DNA of 64,000 nt from Nocardia vinacea (GTDB taxonomy: Bacteria > Actinomycetota > Actinomycetes > Mycobacteriales > Mycobacteriaceae), in assembly GCF_035920345.1 (NCBI RefSeq), contig NZ_CP109149.1, positions 9,982,001 to 10,046,000 on the forward strand, given 5' to 3'. Of this stretch, positions 1 to 7,971 are shown piece by piece (position 1 is the first letter of the stretch; each line of letters starts with the position of its first letter). Position numbers and translations under genes: made by a program. Below the pieces are notes generated by a model. It was not told the origin of the DNA. It did not search any database and saw only the letters and a program-made list of their open reading frames with translations.

Positions 1-1
1 C

Positions 2-157
2 AGCGAATCCGATCACACCGCCGAGCCCACCGCCATCACCGACGCCATCGACGCCGCCCTACTCGAAGGCGCCTACGGCTGGGACAGCGAGCCCAACCAC
101 ACCGACCAGACCACCAACCCGCACCACATGACCGACCTGGGCACCGACCCCTATTAG
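2..157 (+). CDS. C-terminal end of an unknown conjugation-module protein (5' cut by window)
   Basis: Only the last 51 codons are inside the window, ending at a TAG at 155-157. The fold and function cannot be judged. The visible tail has the segment ITDAIDAALLEGAYGWDSEP starting about 40 residues from the C-terminus. A matching segment lies at nearly the same distance from the end in the 351-residue protein at 424-1479 and in the protein ending at 6133. The reading frame is therefore very probably a real gene of the same module as those proteins. Confidence 0.6.
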   Translation, partial: SESDHTAEPTAITDAIDAALLEGAYGWDSEPNHTDQTTNPHHMTDLGTDPY

Positions 158-349
158 CCGAACTCCACTAATCCAACCCCGCACCGATCACTGATCTACC
201 AGAGGTATTCGCAGCACACGCTTTTCGTCGACGCGCCGGTCACGGGTACTGACCGGGGGCGCCGAAACCGCACTGCCAGGGGACATCCGAACACCGCCGC
301 ACCGCCGATAACCGGTTCGCGGCACACGCCCTTCTCTCACCGGAGGTCG

Positions 350-427
350 ATGATGTCCTACACCACATCTGATTCCGTCTCTGCGCGATGCCACCGACTG
401 TGGCGCCATCGGCGGGCTGAGCGATGA
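350..427 (+). CDS. short Arg-rich upstream ORF coupled to the next gene
   Basis: A 25-codon ORF starts at ATG 350 (a second ATG lies at 353). A strong GGAGG at 342-346 precedes it. Its TGA (425-427) overlaps the ATG of the next gene in an ATGA arrangement. The peptide is basic (ends RLWRHRRAER) and matches no family I know. It may act as a translational coupling leader rather than as a functional peptide, because the 351-residue gene has no good ribosome-binding site of its own. A similar arrangement recurs at 6189-6254. Confidence 0.45.
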   Translation: MMSYTTSDSVSARCHRLWRHRRAER

Positions 428-1479
428 GCTGGCCCGATCCGCGACGCGGAACCACCGATCCCGCCTATTACCGCGACGCCGCCGACAGCACCGAAGCGCG
501 AATCCGGGCGGATTTCACGCGCTACTACCAGCTGCGGGAGATCGCGCCGCATGGCGAAACACCCGAGCAGCAGCAGCAATTCACCGCGGATGCCGATGCG
601 CTGGCCGCACGATGGGGCCGCCACGAATCCGTCGAGCACCGCACTTTATGGGCGCAACTGCAAGCCGCGGTCGCCGGGTGGGAGGCGCGTCCGGAATCCA
701 CCCGCCGCGCCTACGACCGCATCACCCAAGCCAGAGCCGATGGAGACCTCGACGTCGATGCGGTCGTGTGGCGCAACCTGCACCAGGCCGCCGTCATCAC
801 CGGCCATGTCGAAACTTTCACCGCGGGCTCCGACCAAGACGGCGTCCGCTGGAGACCACCGGAGCACACCCGTGGTCGGGAAGCCGACCGCGCCAGCCTG
901 CTCGACCGGGCCCTCGGTGGGCGCGCACCGGGACTGGCCACCCTGGCCGAGGTCGATGCGATCATCGCCGAAACCGATCAGCTCCTCGAGGCCGAGGAAG
1001 CAGCCGGAGATCTCGACAACGGTCGTGACGAACGCCTCGCCCGGCAGAACGCGGCCTTGCGGCAGCTGCAGGACGCGACCGCCGAACACACCCGCCTGGC
1101 GGATGCGTGGCCGGGCTCGCCCGAACGCGACCTTGCCCACATCGCGCGGCTGGAATCCCTGCTGGATGACGCCCGCACTGCCCGCAGCGACGCGGCCCTG
1201 GCCGGGGTACCGGTCGCCGACATCGAAGCTGTCTACCACGCCGGACGCGACGGCACCTACTGGGACGAACAGTCGGCGCCCCTTATCGGTGAGGCAATCA
1301 CCGGCGAGCCGGCCCCACCGGAACCGAGCACTGACCCCGGCGGCGCCGGGATCGAGGAAGCCATCGGCGCCGCCATGCCCGAGGCCGAGTTCGGCGACTG
1401 GAGCCCGGCCGACGGCGGCGAGGACACCCCCACGGCCCTCATGGCGGGCCTGGACGTCGATGCCGATATGTCGCGATGA
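424..1479 (+). CDS. helical hypothetical protein of the conjugation module
   Basis: This 351-residue protein is acidic and mostly helical, rich in Ala, Glu, Asp and Arg. Its middle (about 170-270) looks coiled-coil prone. There is no signal peptide or membrane segment. It precedes the coupling ATPase by 46 bp on the same strand and is probably in the same operon. Near the C-terminus it carries IEEAIGAAMPEAEFGDWSP, matching tails in the proteins ending at 157 and 6133. I do not recognise a named family. A conjugation accessory protein or a substrate of the transfer apparatus is an inference from context. The start is ATG 424, coupled to the short upstream ORF. Confidence 0.75.
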   Translation: MSWPDPRRGTTDPAYYRDAADSTEARIRADFTRYYQLREIAPHGETPEQQQQFTADADALAARWGRHESVEHRTLWAQLQAAVAGWEARPESTRRAYDRITQARADGDLDVDAVVWRNLHQAAVITGHVETFTAGSDQDGVRWRPPEHTRGREADRASLLDRALGGRAPGLATLAEVDAIIAETDQLLEAEEAAGDLDNGRDERLARQNAALRQLQDATAEHTRLADAWPGSPERDLAHIARLESLLDDARTARSDAALAGVPVADIEAVYHAGRDGTYWDEQSAPLIGEAITGEPAPPEPSTDPGGAGIEEAIGAAMPEAEFGDWSPADGGEDTPTALMAGLDVDADMSR

Positions 1480-1525
1480 AAACCATTGCCTCCCAATCCT
1501 TTCCATCTTCCTTCAGGAGTTGATC

Positions 1526-3400
1526 ATGATCTCGACCAGAGAGACCCGCCGCCGCACCAAACGCGGTCTGGGCGAGGAAACGACACTGCTGCTGGCGTTT
1601 CTGGCGTTGGTGGCCTTCGCGCTGTCGCTGTGGGCGGCGTTGAGCGTGGGCAGCTGGCTGGCTGGACTGCCGGTCACCGGCCACCCCGTGACCGCGCTCC
1701 TTCAGGTTCTCCTCGGCCAACATCGCTGGCCCTGGCAGGCCAGCGTCGTGGCCGTCGCTTTCACTGCCGCCGAAGCCGCACTCGTGGTCGCGTGCTGGCG
1801 AACGTTCAGTGCGGGCAGCGAGCTCGATGCCGCCGCGCGCACCATGCAACGCCCCGCCCAGATCCGGATGGCGCGCGCCCGCGACAACGCGACCGCCAAC
1901 CGGCGGCTGCTGCGCGACGCCTCTCCCGAAATCCAAGCCCTCAAGGGGCCACCGCTGGGAAAAACAGTGCTCGGTGGCGTGGAGCTTTACGTGCCCGCCG
2001 AACTCGGGGTGACGATCGCCGCCGGGACCCGAACCGGAAAAACCATGGCATGGGCGATCCCGGCGGTGTTATCGGCATGGGGGCCATGCCTGGCCACGAG
2101 CAACAAGCCAGACCTGTACCGGCACACCGCCTACGGGCGCGAGCGGCGCGGGCAGATCTGGTTGTGCGACCTGCAAGCGGTCACCGGGCAGGTGGAGTGC
2201 GGGTTCTGGGTCAACCTGCTCACCCAGGTCACCAACCTCCCGAAAGCTCGGAAACTGGCCGGTTTCTTCGTCTCCGCCGCCTCCGGCTCCGCGGCCCAGG
2301 CAGCCAACGCCAAGGTCGACAGCTATTTCGACGGCGGTGCCCAGGAGTTGCTCAGTCTGTATCTGTATGCCGCGGCCTGCGCCGGAGGGGACCTGCTGCA
2401 TTGCGCTGAATGGCTCGGCCGCGACCAGGATCAAACCCCGGTACTGATCCTGCGCCACTACGGGCATGACCGGCCCGCCGAACGCATCCTCGAATCCCAA
2501 GCGCTGTATGCCCGCCAGCGTGACGGCTTGTACGACATGGCGAGGCGGTTTCTCAACGTCTTGTCCGATGAGGGTTACGCCCGCATGGTCACCCCACCCC
2601 AGCGCGTCCGGTTGGTGGTGCGAGAGGAAACCGACAAGAAGACCGGCAAGACCGGTGTCGTCATCGACAAAACCGAACAAGACCGAACTCATGATCTGCC
2701 CGAGTTCACACCCGCTGCCTTCGTGACCTCGACCGACACGCTGTATGCGCTGTCGATGGCCGGTCCCGACGGAGCCACACCACTGACCTCGGCGTTGGTC
2801 GGGCAGATCCTGGAAGCCGCGCTCGATGCCGCCCGCGCCCGCCCGGACGGTCGGCTGGCAGTGCCGCTGCTGGGGGTGCTCGACGAGGCCGCCAACTGCG
2901 CTCGCATCGCTGAGCTCCCGTCGTATTACACCTACGCCGGCGGCTGCGGAATCATCCTCATGACCATCCTGCAAGTCCTCGAACAGGGCGAAGACCTCTG
3001 GGGCGCAAACGGTCTCAAAACGATGCGCGCCCAATCCATCGAGGTCTACGGCGGCGGCATCGCCGCGACCGACTACCTCGAACACTGGTCAGCCATGACC
3101 GGCCCGCACGATGTGGCCGACCGCTCCCGCAGCCACGGCGCCCAAGGAGTCAACAGATCCCTGTCCTGGCGCGCCGAATCCATCCTCGACGTTTCCTTAC
3201 TGGCCGCCTTACCGAAAGACCGCGCACTGGTGCGTCTTCCGAACCACGGGCCGGTGGTGGTGCGCAAGATCTGGTGGTCCGACACCGAATACGCGCCCCT
3301 GATCCGGGCGTCGCTGGCGCGGTTCGAGAAAGCCGCGCACCAGGTCGCGCTGCCCGCCAGTGACAACACCGACGGCCCGTCGGGCGGTGAGCAGCGGTGA
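1526..3400 (+). CDS. VirD4/TraG-like type IV coupling ATPase
   Basis: This is a membrane-anchored P-loop ATPase that would couple substrate recognition to a type IV conjugation channel. The 624-residue protein has a basic N-terminus, two hydrophobic segments (about 20-42 and 70-92), a Walker A GTRTGKT near residue 170 and a Walker B LLGVLDEAAN near 450. The segment downstream of Walker B resembles TraG/VirD4 proteins. The frame is open far upstream, but ATG 1526 has CAGGAGT just before it and the upstream part overlaps the previous gene in another frame. Its end overlaps the next gene by GTGA. No relaxase, VirB4 or integrase is visible in the window, so only the edge of the transfer region is present. 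Confidence 0.85.
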   Translation: MISTRETRRRTKRGLGEETTLLLAFLALVAFALSLWAALSVGSWLAGLPVTGHPVTALLQVLLGQHRWPWQASVVAVAFTAAEAALVVACWRTFSAGSELDAAARTMQRPAQIRMARARDNATANRRLLRDASPEIQALKGPPLGKTVLGGVELYVPAELGVTIAAGTRTGKTMAWAIPAVLSAWGPCLATSNKPDLYRHTAYGRERRGQIWLCDLQAVTGQVECGFWVNLLTQVTNLPKARKLAGFFVSAASGSAAQAANAKVDSYFDGGAQELLSLYLYAAACAGGDLLHCAEWLGRDQDQTPVLILRHYGHDRPAERILESQALYARQRDGLYDMARRFLNVLSDEGYARMVTPPQRVRLVVREETDKKTGKTGVVIDKTEQDRTHDLPEFTPAAFVTSTDTLYALSMAGPDGATPLTSALVGQILEAALDAARARPDGRLAVPLLGVLDEAANCARIAELPSYYTYAGGCGIILMTILQVLEQGEDLWGANGLKTMRAQSIEVYGGGIAATDYLEHWSAMTGPHDVADRSRSHGAQGVNRSLSWRAESILDVSLLAALPKDRALVRLPNHGPVVVRKIWWSDTEYAPLIRASLARFEKAAHQVALPASDNTDGPSGGEQR

Positions 3401-4269
3401 CCGCCCCGACCGCGGGCAAGAAGCCGCCGATGGCGCCGAGCTACACCCACTTCACCGAATTCGCGCAGCGATGGTTGTTCCCGTTCCTGACGGTGCGCCT
3501 GGCCGAAGCCAACCGGGAGAACACCTACACCTGGTGCAGCAAGTGGTGGGCACACCGCCCGGTCGCGGTGCGCATAGCACATATGCATGCCGCGTTCGAA
3601 GCCCAACGCCGCGCACAAACGGGCAACGGGTTCAGCACCTTCGTGGCATCCCACGTCGACGCCCACGTCAAAACCATGCTCGACGCCGCCAACGGGCCCC
3701 TGCACCGCTGCACCCGCACCACCCACGTCGCCACACCCTCACTGCCGTTCGACCCCGTCCCGGCCGGGTGGTTCGATTCCGCCTCACCAGCCGCTGGGCA
3801 AGCCGGTGCCACCGACACAGAGAGAAAGAAGAAGGAGGAGCCGCCGCCGCGGTTCGACCATTACAGCGAGTTCGTGCAGCAGTGGTTGCTGCCGGCCACC
3901 GCGGTGCGTCTGGCGGGCAACGGGCGTGAGGGCCAATACACGTGGTGCCGTCAATGGTGGCGCCACCACGGCGTGAGCGTCCGGTTCGCCGGGATACACA
4001 GGGTGTTCGAAGCCGCCCGCCGCGCCGAGGACAAGTCCGCGATGAGCAGCCTGTTCGTCCGCCACATCGACCCGCACCTGCGCCACATCCTCGACGCCGC
4101 CAATGGGCCGCTGTTCCGCTGTACCCCCGAGGCACACATCGACACCCCCGGTGTGCCCGCCGCACCGATCCCGGCCGCCTGGTTCGGTGCCCCCGGCGCG
4201 AAAACCCCCATTGAACGCCTCGGGTTCGGGCCCGACTTCCGCCGGTTCGTGGACGGGGCGAGGTCGTGA
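3397..4269 (+). CDS. DUF4913-type protein with tandem-duplicated domain
   Basis: This 290-residue protein consists of two copies of one domain of about 105 residues (roughly 9-120 and 150-262). Each copy has the pattern F...W.LP...VRLA, then YTWC..WW, then VR.A..H..FE, then H.D.H....LDAANGP, ending in P..WF. This matches my memory of DUF4913, an actinobacterial domain common next to plasmid and integrative-element transfer genes. Its biochemical role is unknown. The GTG start overlaps the TGA of the coupling ATPase (GTGA), so translation is coupled. A lysine- and glutamate-rich linker joins the copies. Confidence 0.8.
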   Translation: MTAPTAGKKPPMAPSYTHFTEFAQRWLFPFLTVRLAEANRENTYTWCSKWWAHRPVAVRIAHMHAAFEAQRRAQTGNGFSTFVASHVDAHVKTMLDAANGPLHRCTRTTHVATPSLPFDPVPAGWFDSASPAAGQAGATDTERKKKEEPPPRFDHYSEFVQQWLLPATAVRLAGNGREGQYTWCRQWWRHHGVSVRFAGIHRVFEAARRAEDKSAMSSLFVRHIDPHLRHILDAANGPLFRCTPEAHIDTPGVPAAPIPAAWFGAPGAKTPIERLGFGPDFRRFVDGARS

Positions 4270-5192
4270 CAGCACCGAGGCGGGCGCAGGTGACGGTTCT
4301 CAGATCCCTGCAAAACCAGAGCGTGTTCGTCAGCCGAATGCTGGCCACAGCCACCGAACGTCAGCAGCAGACCGGTCAACCCCCGCCGCAACCGTGGTTC
4401 GAGGACTACCACGGCCGCGCAGTCATGCGCGAAGAACTCAGCAACGCCGCCTATGCCGGTGGGGTGCCCCGGGTGTGGATCGATCACGTGCGCGAACGTG
4501 GGGACCGCGGTATCGGTTGGCGCGCCGAGTTGTACCTGCGTGCTCCCGAACCAACGGACTGGGACCGCATACTCGGTGACCTCGACGCGGACGTGCAGCG
4601 CCAGCGCGAGTGGATTGCTCTGGATGCCGCCCACCACACGATCAGCCCAAACACCGACAGCAGCGTCGCCTACGACGTCGAACGCAACCTGCGCGCCCTG
4701 CACCAGCGCACCACGGGAGTGGCCAACCTGCTCGGCCTCACCACCGAGGACGGCCACCAGCTGTGGGGCGATGTCTCCGACTGGGCCCACGCTGCGGTCA
4801 CGATGCTCGATGGTGTTCCCGCCGAACAGTTGACGCAGCGTTGGCACCAACTCGCGCGCACTGGTACCCGCGCCTACGCCCTGCAAGCCCGCGCGCTGGC
4901 CGAGGCCGGGATACCGATTTCTACTGCGGCGGCGTTGCCCTCCCACGAGGAGCTGGTCCCCGCGATCAGAGCGGGGCTCACGCTCCCACAGCCCCTGTTC
5001 CGATCGGCCGTTACCACCGGTGCGGATATCGACACCGCGATCAACGCCGCGAACCTCACCGTCACCGTAGAAACCGACAGCGCACCAGCGGAGTTCAGCC
5101 ACGCGCCCACCACGGAATTGTGGGTCTACGACCCCGCGGCAGACATCGGCGCGCCGCAGTTAGTGGCACCGGGCGAGGGATTCGAACCGTGA
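4266..5192 (+). CDS. helical conjugation-module protein, paralogue of the next gene
   Basis: This 308-residue soluble helical protein has no recognised domain. The GTG start overlaps the previous stop as GTGA. Two segments match the next protein: GGVPRVWIDHVRERGDRGIGW, less its first residue, aligns with its GVPASWVDTVRRLGQTGRAW, and RNLRALHQRTTGVANLLGL aligns with RNMNALWTRATTTATSIGM. The two genes probably arose by tandem duplication. Position in a tight operon with a coupling ATPase suggests a role in the mobile element. Confidence 0.75.
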   Translation: MTAPRRAQVTVLRSLQNQSVFVSRMLATATERQQQTGQPPPQPWFEDYHGRAVMREELSNAAYAGGVPRVWIDHVRERGDRGIGWRAELYLRAPEPTDWDRILGDLDADVQRQREWIALDAAHHTISPNTDSSVAYDVERNLRALHQRTTGVANLLGLTTEDGHQLWGDVSDWAHAAVTMLDGVPAEQLTQRWHQLARTGTRAYALQARALAEAGIPISTAAALPSHEELVPAIRAGLTLPQPLFRSAVTTGADIDTAINAANLTVTVETDSAPAEFSHAPTTELWVYDPAADIGAPQLVAPGEGFEP

Positions 5193-6133
5193 CCAGGCCG
5201 GGATCAGGTACGCGCAGCGGGGAGATCCCGCCTGAGCAGGCGGCACTGCTGCGCCGCATCCATCAGCTGGCCGCTGACGCCACCCGCCTGCGACAGACCG
5301 ATCACACCGCAGACGCGGGTACCCCGCCTACCCCACAGGTTCTCGCGCAGATTGCCGCGATCGACCGGGACCGCGACCTGACCGAGATCGCAGCCCGCGC
5401 ACGCGGTGTGCCCGCGAGTTGGGTCGATACTGTCCGCCGCCTCGGGCAAACCGGCCGGGCATGGACCGATGACCACCTGCTCCCGACACCGCGGCCAGGA
5501 CCGGGCCGCCGAAACCTTGAACGAGTCGTCGACGACACCCGCCAATTGGCCGATATGGCCGCGATCACGGTGGTCCGCGACCACCTGCTTGCTGCCGCCG
5601 GGATCACAAGTGAGCCGGACCCTGTTGCCGCGCAGCAACTCCGGCGGAACATGAATGCGCTGTGGACGCGCGCCACCACCACCGCCACCTCGATCGGCAT
5701 GCGCGCCGAGGACCGCGCCGACACATTCGATGCCGTCGCCAGGGACGTGGGCACCCATGTCGAACGCTACCGGCACTACAGCCTCGACAACCTCGACGCA
5801 CAGTGGCGCACCTACACCACATCGACCATCGCCGATGGCGTGCGGCGCTCCCTGAAAAGCCTCCGCCGCACCGACCGCGTCACCACCACCACCAGCAGCA
5901 GTAGCGACGCCGCGTTCGAGAAGCCACCGACACCGAACGCACTGCTCGACCACGCCCGCCATGCCCTCGACACGGCACACACCGACCGATCCGATGCCGG
6001 AGCCGTCATCGACGCAGCGGTCACCGACGCGATGCCCGATGCGGCGACCCATGACTGGGACACCACCACCCACGCCCACGACAGCGAGTTCGCATCCGCC
6101 GAGGCGTGCCCGGAGGCAGGACCCGATCCCTAG
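5189..6133 (+). CDS. helical conjugation-module protein with shared C-terminal tail
   Basis: This 314-residue protein starts at GTG 5189, overlapping the previous stop by 4 bp. The N-terminal 230 residues are a diverged copy of the upstream protein. The C-terminal 80 residues are extra: a Thr/Ser-rich stretch, a short helix, then VIDAAVTDAMPDAATHDWDT 42 residues from the end. That segment matches tails of the proteins ending at 157 and 1479. No enzymatic motif is seen. It is the last gene of the operon before a change of gene content. Confidence 0.75.
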   Translation: MTRPGSGTRSGEIPPEQAALLRRIHQLAADATRLRQTDHTADAGTPPTPQVLAQIAAIDRDRDLTEIAARARGVPASWVDTVRRLGQTGRAWTDDHLLPTPRPGPGRRNLERVVDDTRQLADMAAITVVRDHLLAAAGITSEPDPVAAQQLRRNMNALWTRATTTATSIGMRAEDRADTFDAVARDVGTHVERYRHYSLDNLDAQWRTYTTSTIADGVRRSLKSLRRTDRVTTTTSSSSDAAFEKPPTPNALLDHARHALDTAHTDRSDAGAVIDAAVTDAMPDAATHDWDTTTHAHDSEFASAEACPEAGPDP

Positions 6134-6188
6134 CCGACCCCGAACCGAACGTTGTTGCCCACCTTCAACTCTCACCCGAGAGGAGCCC

Positions 6189-6254
6189 ATGCACGCACTC
6201 GACAACGGTGCCACCGCCCCACGGCACGCGGCGACCCGCACGCTCTCGCGATGA
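6189..6254 (+). CDS. possible short Arg-rich leader ORF
   Basis: A 21-codon ORF follows GAGAGGAGCCC and ends in a TGA that overlaps an ATG at 6251 (ATGA). That ATG is in frame with the MBL-fold gene. The layout mirrors 350-427, and the peptide also ends in a basic stretch (RTLSR). Support is limited to the ribosome-binding site and the overlap. Confidence 0.3.
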   Translation: MHALDNGATAPRHAATRTLSR

Positions 6255-6370
6255 CCCGCCCGCCCAGCCGCCGAGACGCGACCCGCCCGAACGCCCACCG
6301 ACGGGTAGGACACCGACTCGTCTTCCGGCGCCGACCGCCAACGATTTCGCCCAGATCAGGAGACCGCTTC

Positions 6371-7234
6371 ATGACCCTCAGCCTCGACCACTACACCCGC
6401 CCCGCCACCACCCACAGACACCAGTTCGGCGACCACCGCATCACCTACCTCCCCGACGGTGTCGCGCTGCTCGAACCCCAAGCATGGTTGCCCGGCGCCG
6501 ACGACCAGATCTGGGCCGAGCACGCCCACTTGATCAATGCCGACGGCTATCTGGTCGCCAGCGTCGGTGCGCTGCTGGTCGAATACGGCAACCAAGCGCT
6601 GCTCATCGACGCCGGATTCGGGCCACTCGCCGTCTCGACACCGTTCGGGCTGCTGCGGGGCGGACAGTTGCTCGACAGCCTCGACGCAGTAGGCAAGAGC
6701 CCCACCGACATCGAACTCCTCGCCATCACCCATCTGCACCTCGATCACATCGGCTGGCTCTGGCAATCCTCGCCCACCAGCTACACCAGCCCGTTCGCCG
6801 ATATCCCGATCCTGGTCGGGGACACCGAATGGGATCAGCGTGACCTCGCCTTCGCCGACGGCGCCAGTCCCGAGATGATCGAGGTGTTCGCCGCGCAAGT
6901 CCACACCATCGGCGACGGCGAGGAAATCTTTCCCGGCGTCCACGCCATGGCCACACCGGGTCACAGCCACGGACACCTCGCCTACACCATCACCTCGCCT
7001 GGTCACCGGCTGATCGCGTTCGGCGACGCCATGCAAACTCCGCTGCAGATCACCCAATCCGAGCTGACCGCCGCCGTCGATGACGACCCCGTCGCATCCG
7101 TGGCCACCTGCCGACGACTGATCGACGAACTCACGATGCCTGGCGTCCTCGGCTTCGGCCTGCACTTCGCCGACGTCCAACTCGGCCGAGTCACCACCCA
7201 TCCCGATCGCGGTCGGACGTGGCAGCCGCAATAA
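6371..7234 (+). CDS. MBL-fold metallohydrolase (lactonase-like)
   Basis: This 287-residue metallo-beta-lactamase-fold hydrolase carries the metal-binding motif THLHLDHIG near residue 120. Further ligands are the GHSHGH histidine near 200 and the Asp in FGDAM near 218. The arrangement is that of the N-acyl homoserine lactonase/parathion hydrolase-like branch; the substrate is unknown. The start is ATG 6371, because AGGAGA sits 7 bases upstream. The longer in-frame extension is Arg-rich and unlike a domain. It is followed on the same strand by a GNAT and a flavin monooxygenase, suggesting a small catabolic or detoxifying operon. Confidence 0.85.
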   Translation: MTLSLDHYTRPATTHRHQFGDHRITYLPDGVALLEPQAWLPGADDQIWAEHAHLINADGYLVASVGALLVEYGNQALLIDAGFGPLAVSTPFGLLRGGQLLDSLDAVGKSPTDIELLAITHLHLDHIGWLWQSSPTSYTSPFADIPILVGDTEWDQRDLAFADGASPEMIEVFAAQVHTIGDGEEIFPGVHAMATPGHSHGHLAYTITSPGHRLIAFGDAMQTPLQITQSELTAAVDDDPVASVATCRRLIDELTMPGVLGFGLHFADVQLGRVTTHPDRGRTWQPQ

Positions 7235-7311
7235 CCACGCGCCCAACCACATTCGACGACGCTCACGCCAACTCCAAGACCCCGCACACTCATCAATCCA
7301 AGGAGACAGCT

Positions 7312-7971
7312 ATGCAACCCAACCCCCGATCCGCCGGTGTCACCGTTCAGATCCGCCCCGCCGCGAGCCGTGCGGAGCTGAGCGAGTTCACTCGATGGCA
7401 TCGCCTCGCCGGTGTGCCGCAAGCACGCCGGGCCGGACGCAACCTCGTCGATGTCAGCGACGCGGGGATCCTCTCTACTGGGCTGACACGCAGCTACGCG
7501 CCGTCCGTGCTGGAGGGCACCAGCACGGCGGGCAGCGTACCGACCGTGCTGGCTGCGCGAACGATGGCACTGGTCGCCATGGCCGACGGCCGCCCGATCG
7601 GCGGCCTGTCCGCGGGCCCCTCATTCTTCCTGTGCGCGCAGCTCGCCGTCCTCGGTCCCGCAGTGACCTTGCAAGCGGCGCTGTCGACGATCAAGATTCA
7701 CGCGCTGGCAGTCGAGCCCGGCTACCAGCGCCACCGCATCGGCACGGCGTTGCTGCGTCATGCGATTGCCACCGCCCGCGATGCCGGAGCCCGCATCGTG
7801 TACGGCCAATTCGATACCAGCACACCAGGACTGGCCGCGTTCTACCGCCACTGCGGAATGAACCTCGCCGAACCCGATGCACCACTGGACCTGGATGCAC
7901 TCATCGAGCTGCCAGCGATAATCGCCTCACTGCCAGGGGAGACCCTGTTTCATCAGGTGATGAACCAGTGA
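7312..7971 (+). CDS. GNAT-family N-acetyltransferase
   Basis: This 219-residue protein has the GNAT core: IHALAVEPGYQRHRIGTALL forms beta4 and the acetyl-CoA pyrophosphate loop (RHRIGT). It is followed by ARIVYGQF and a FYRHCGM segment typical of the C-terminal half. An N-terminal extension of about 75 residues precedes the core. The start is ATG 7312, with AAGGAG upstream. The end overlaps the next gene by GTGA, so it is co-translated with the monooxygenase. The acceptor substrate is unknown. Confidence 0.8.
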   Translation: MQPNPRSAGVTVQIRPAASRAELSEFTRWHRLAGVPQARRAGRNLVDVSDAGILSTGLTRSYAPSVLEGTSTAGSVPTVLAARTMALVAMADGRPIGGLSAGPSFFLCAQLAVLGPAVTLQAALSTIKIHALAVEPGYQRHRIGTALLRHAIATARDAGARIVYGQFDTSTPGLAAFYRHCGMNLAEPDAPLDLDALIELPAIIASLPGETLFHQVMNQ

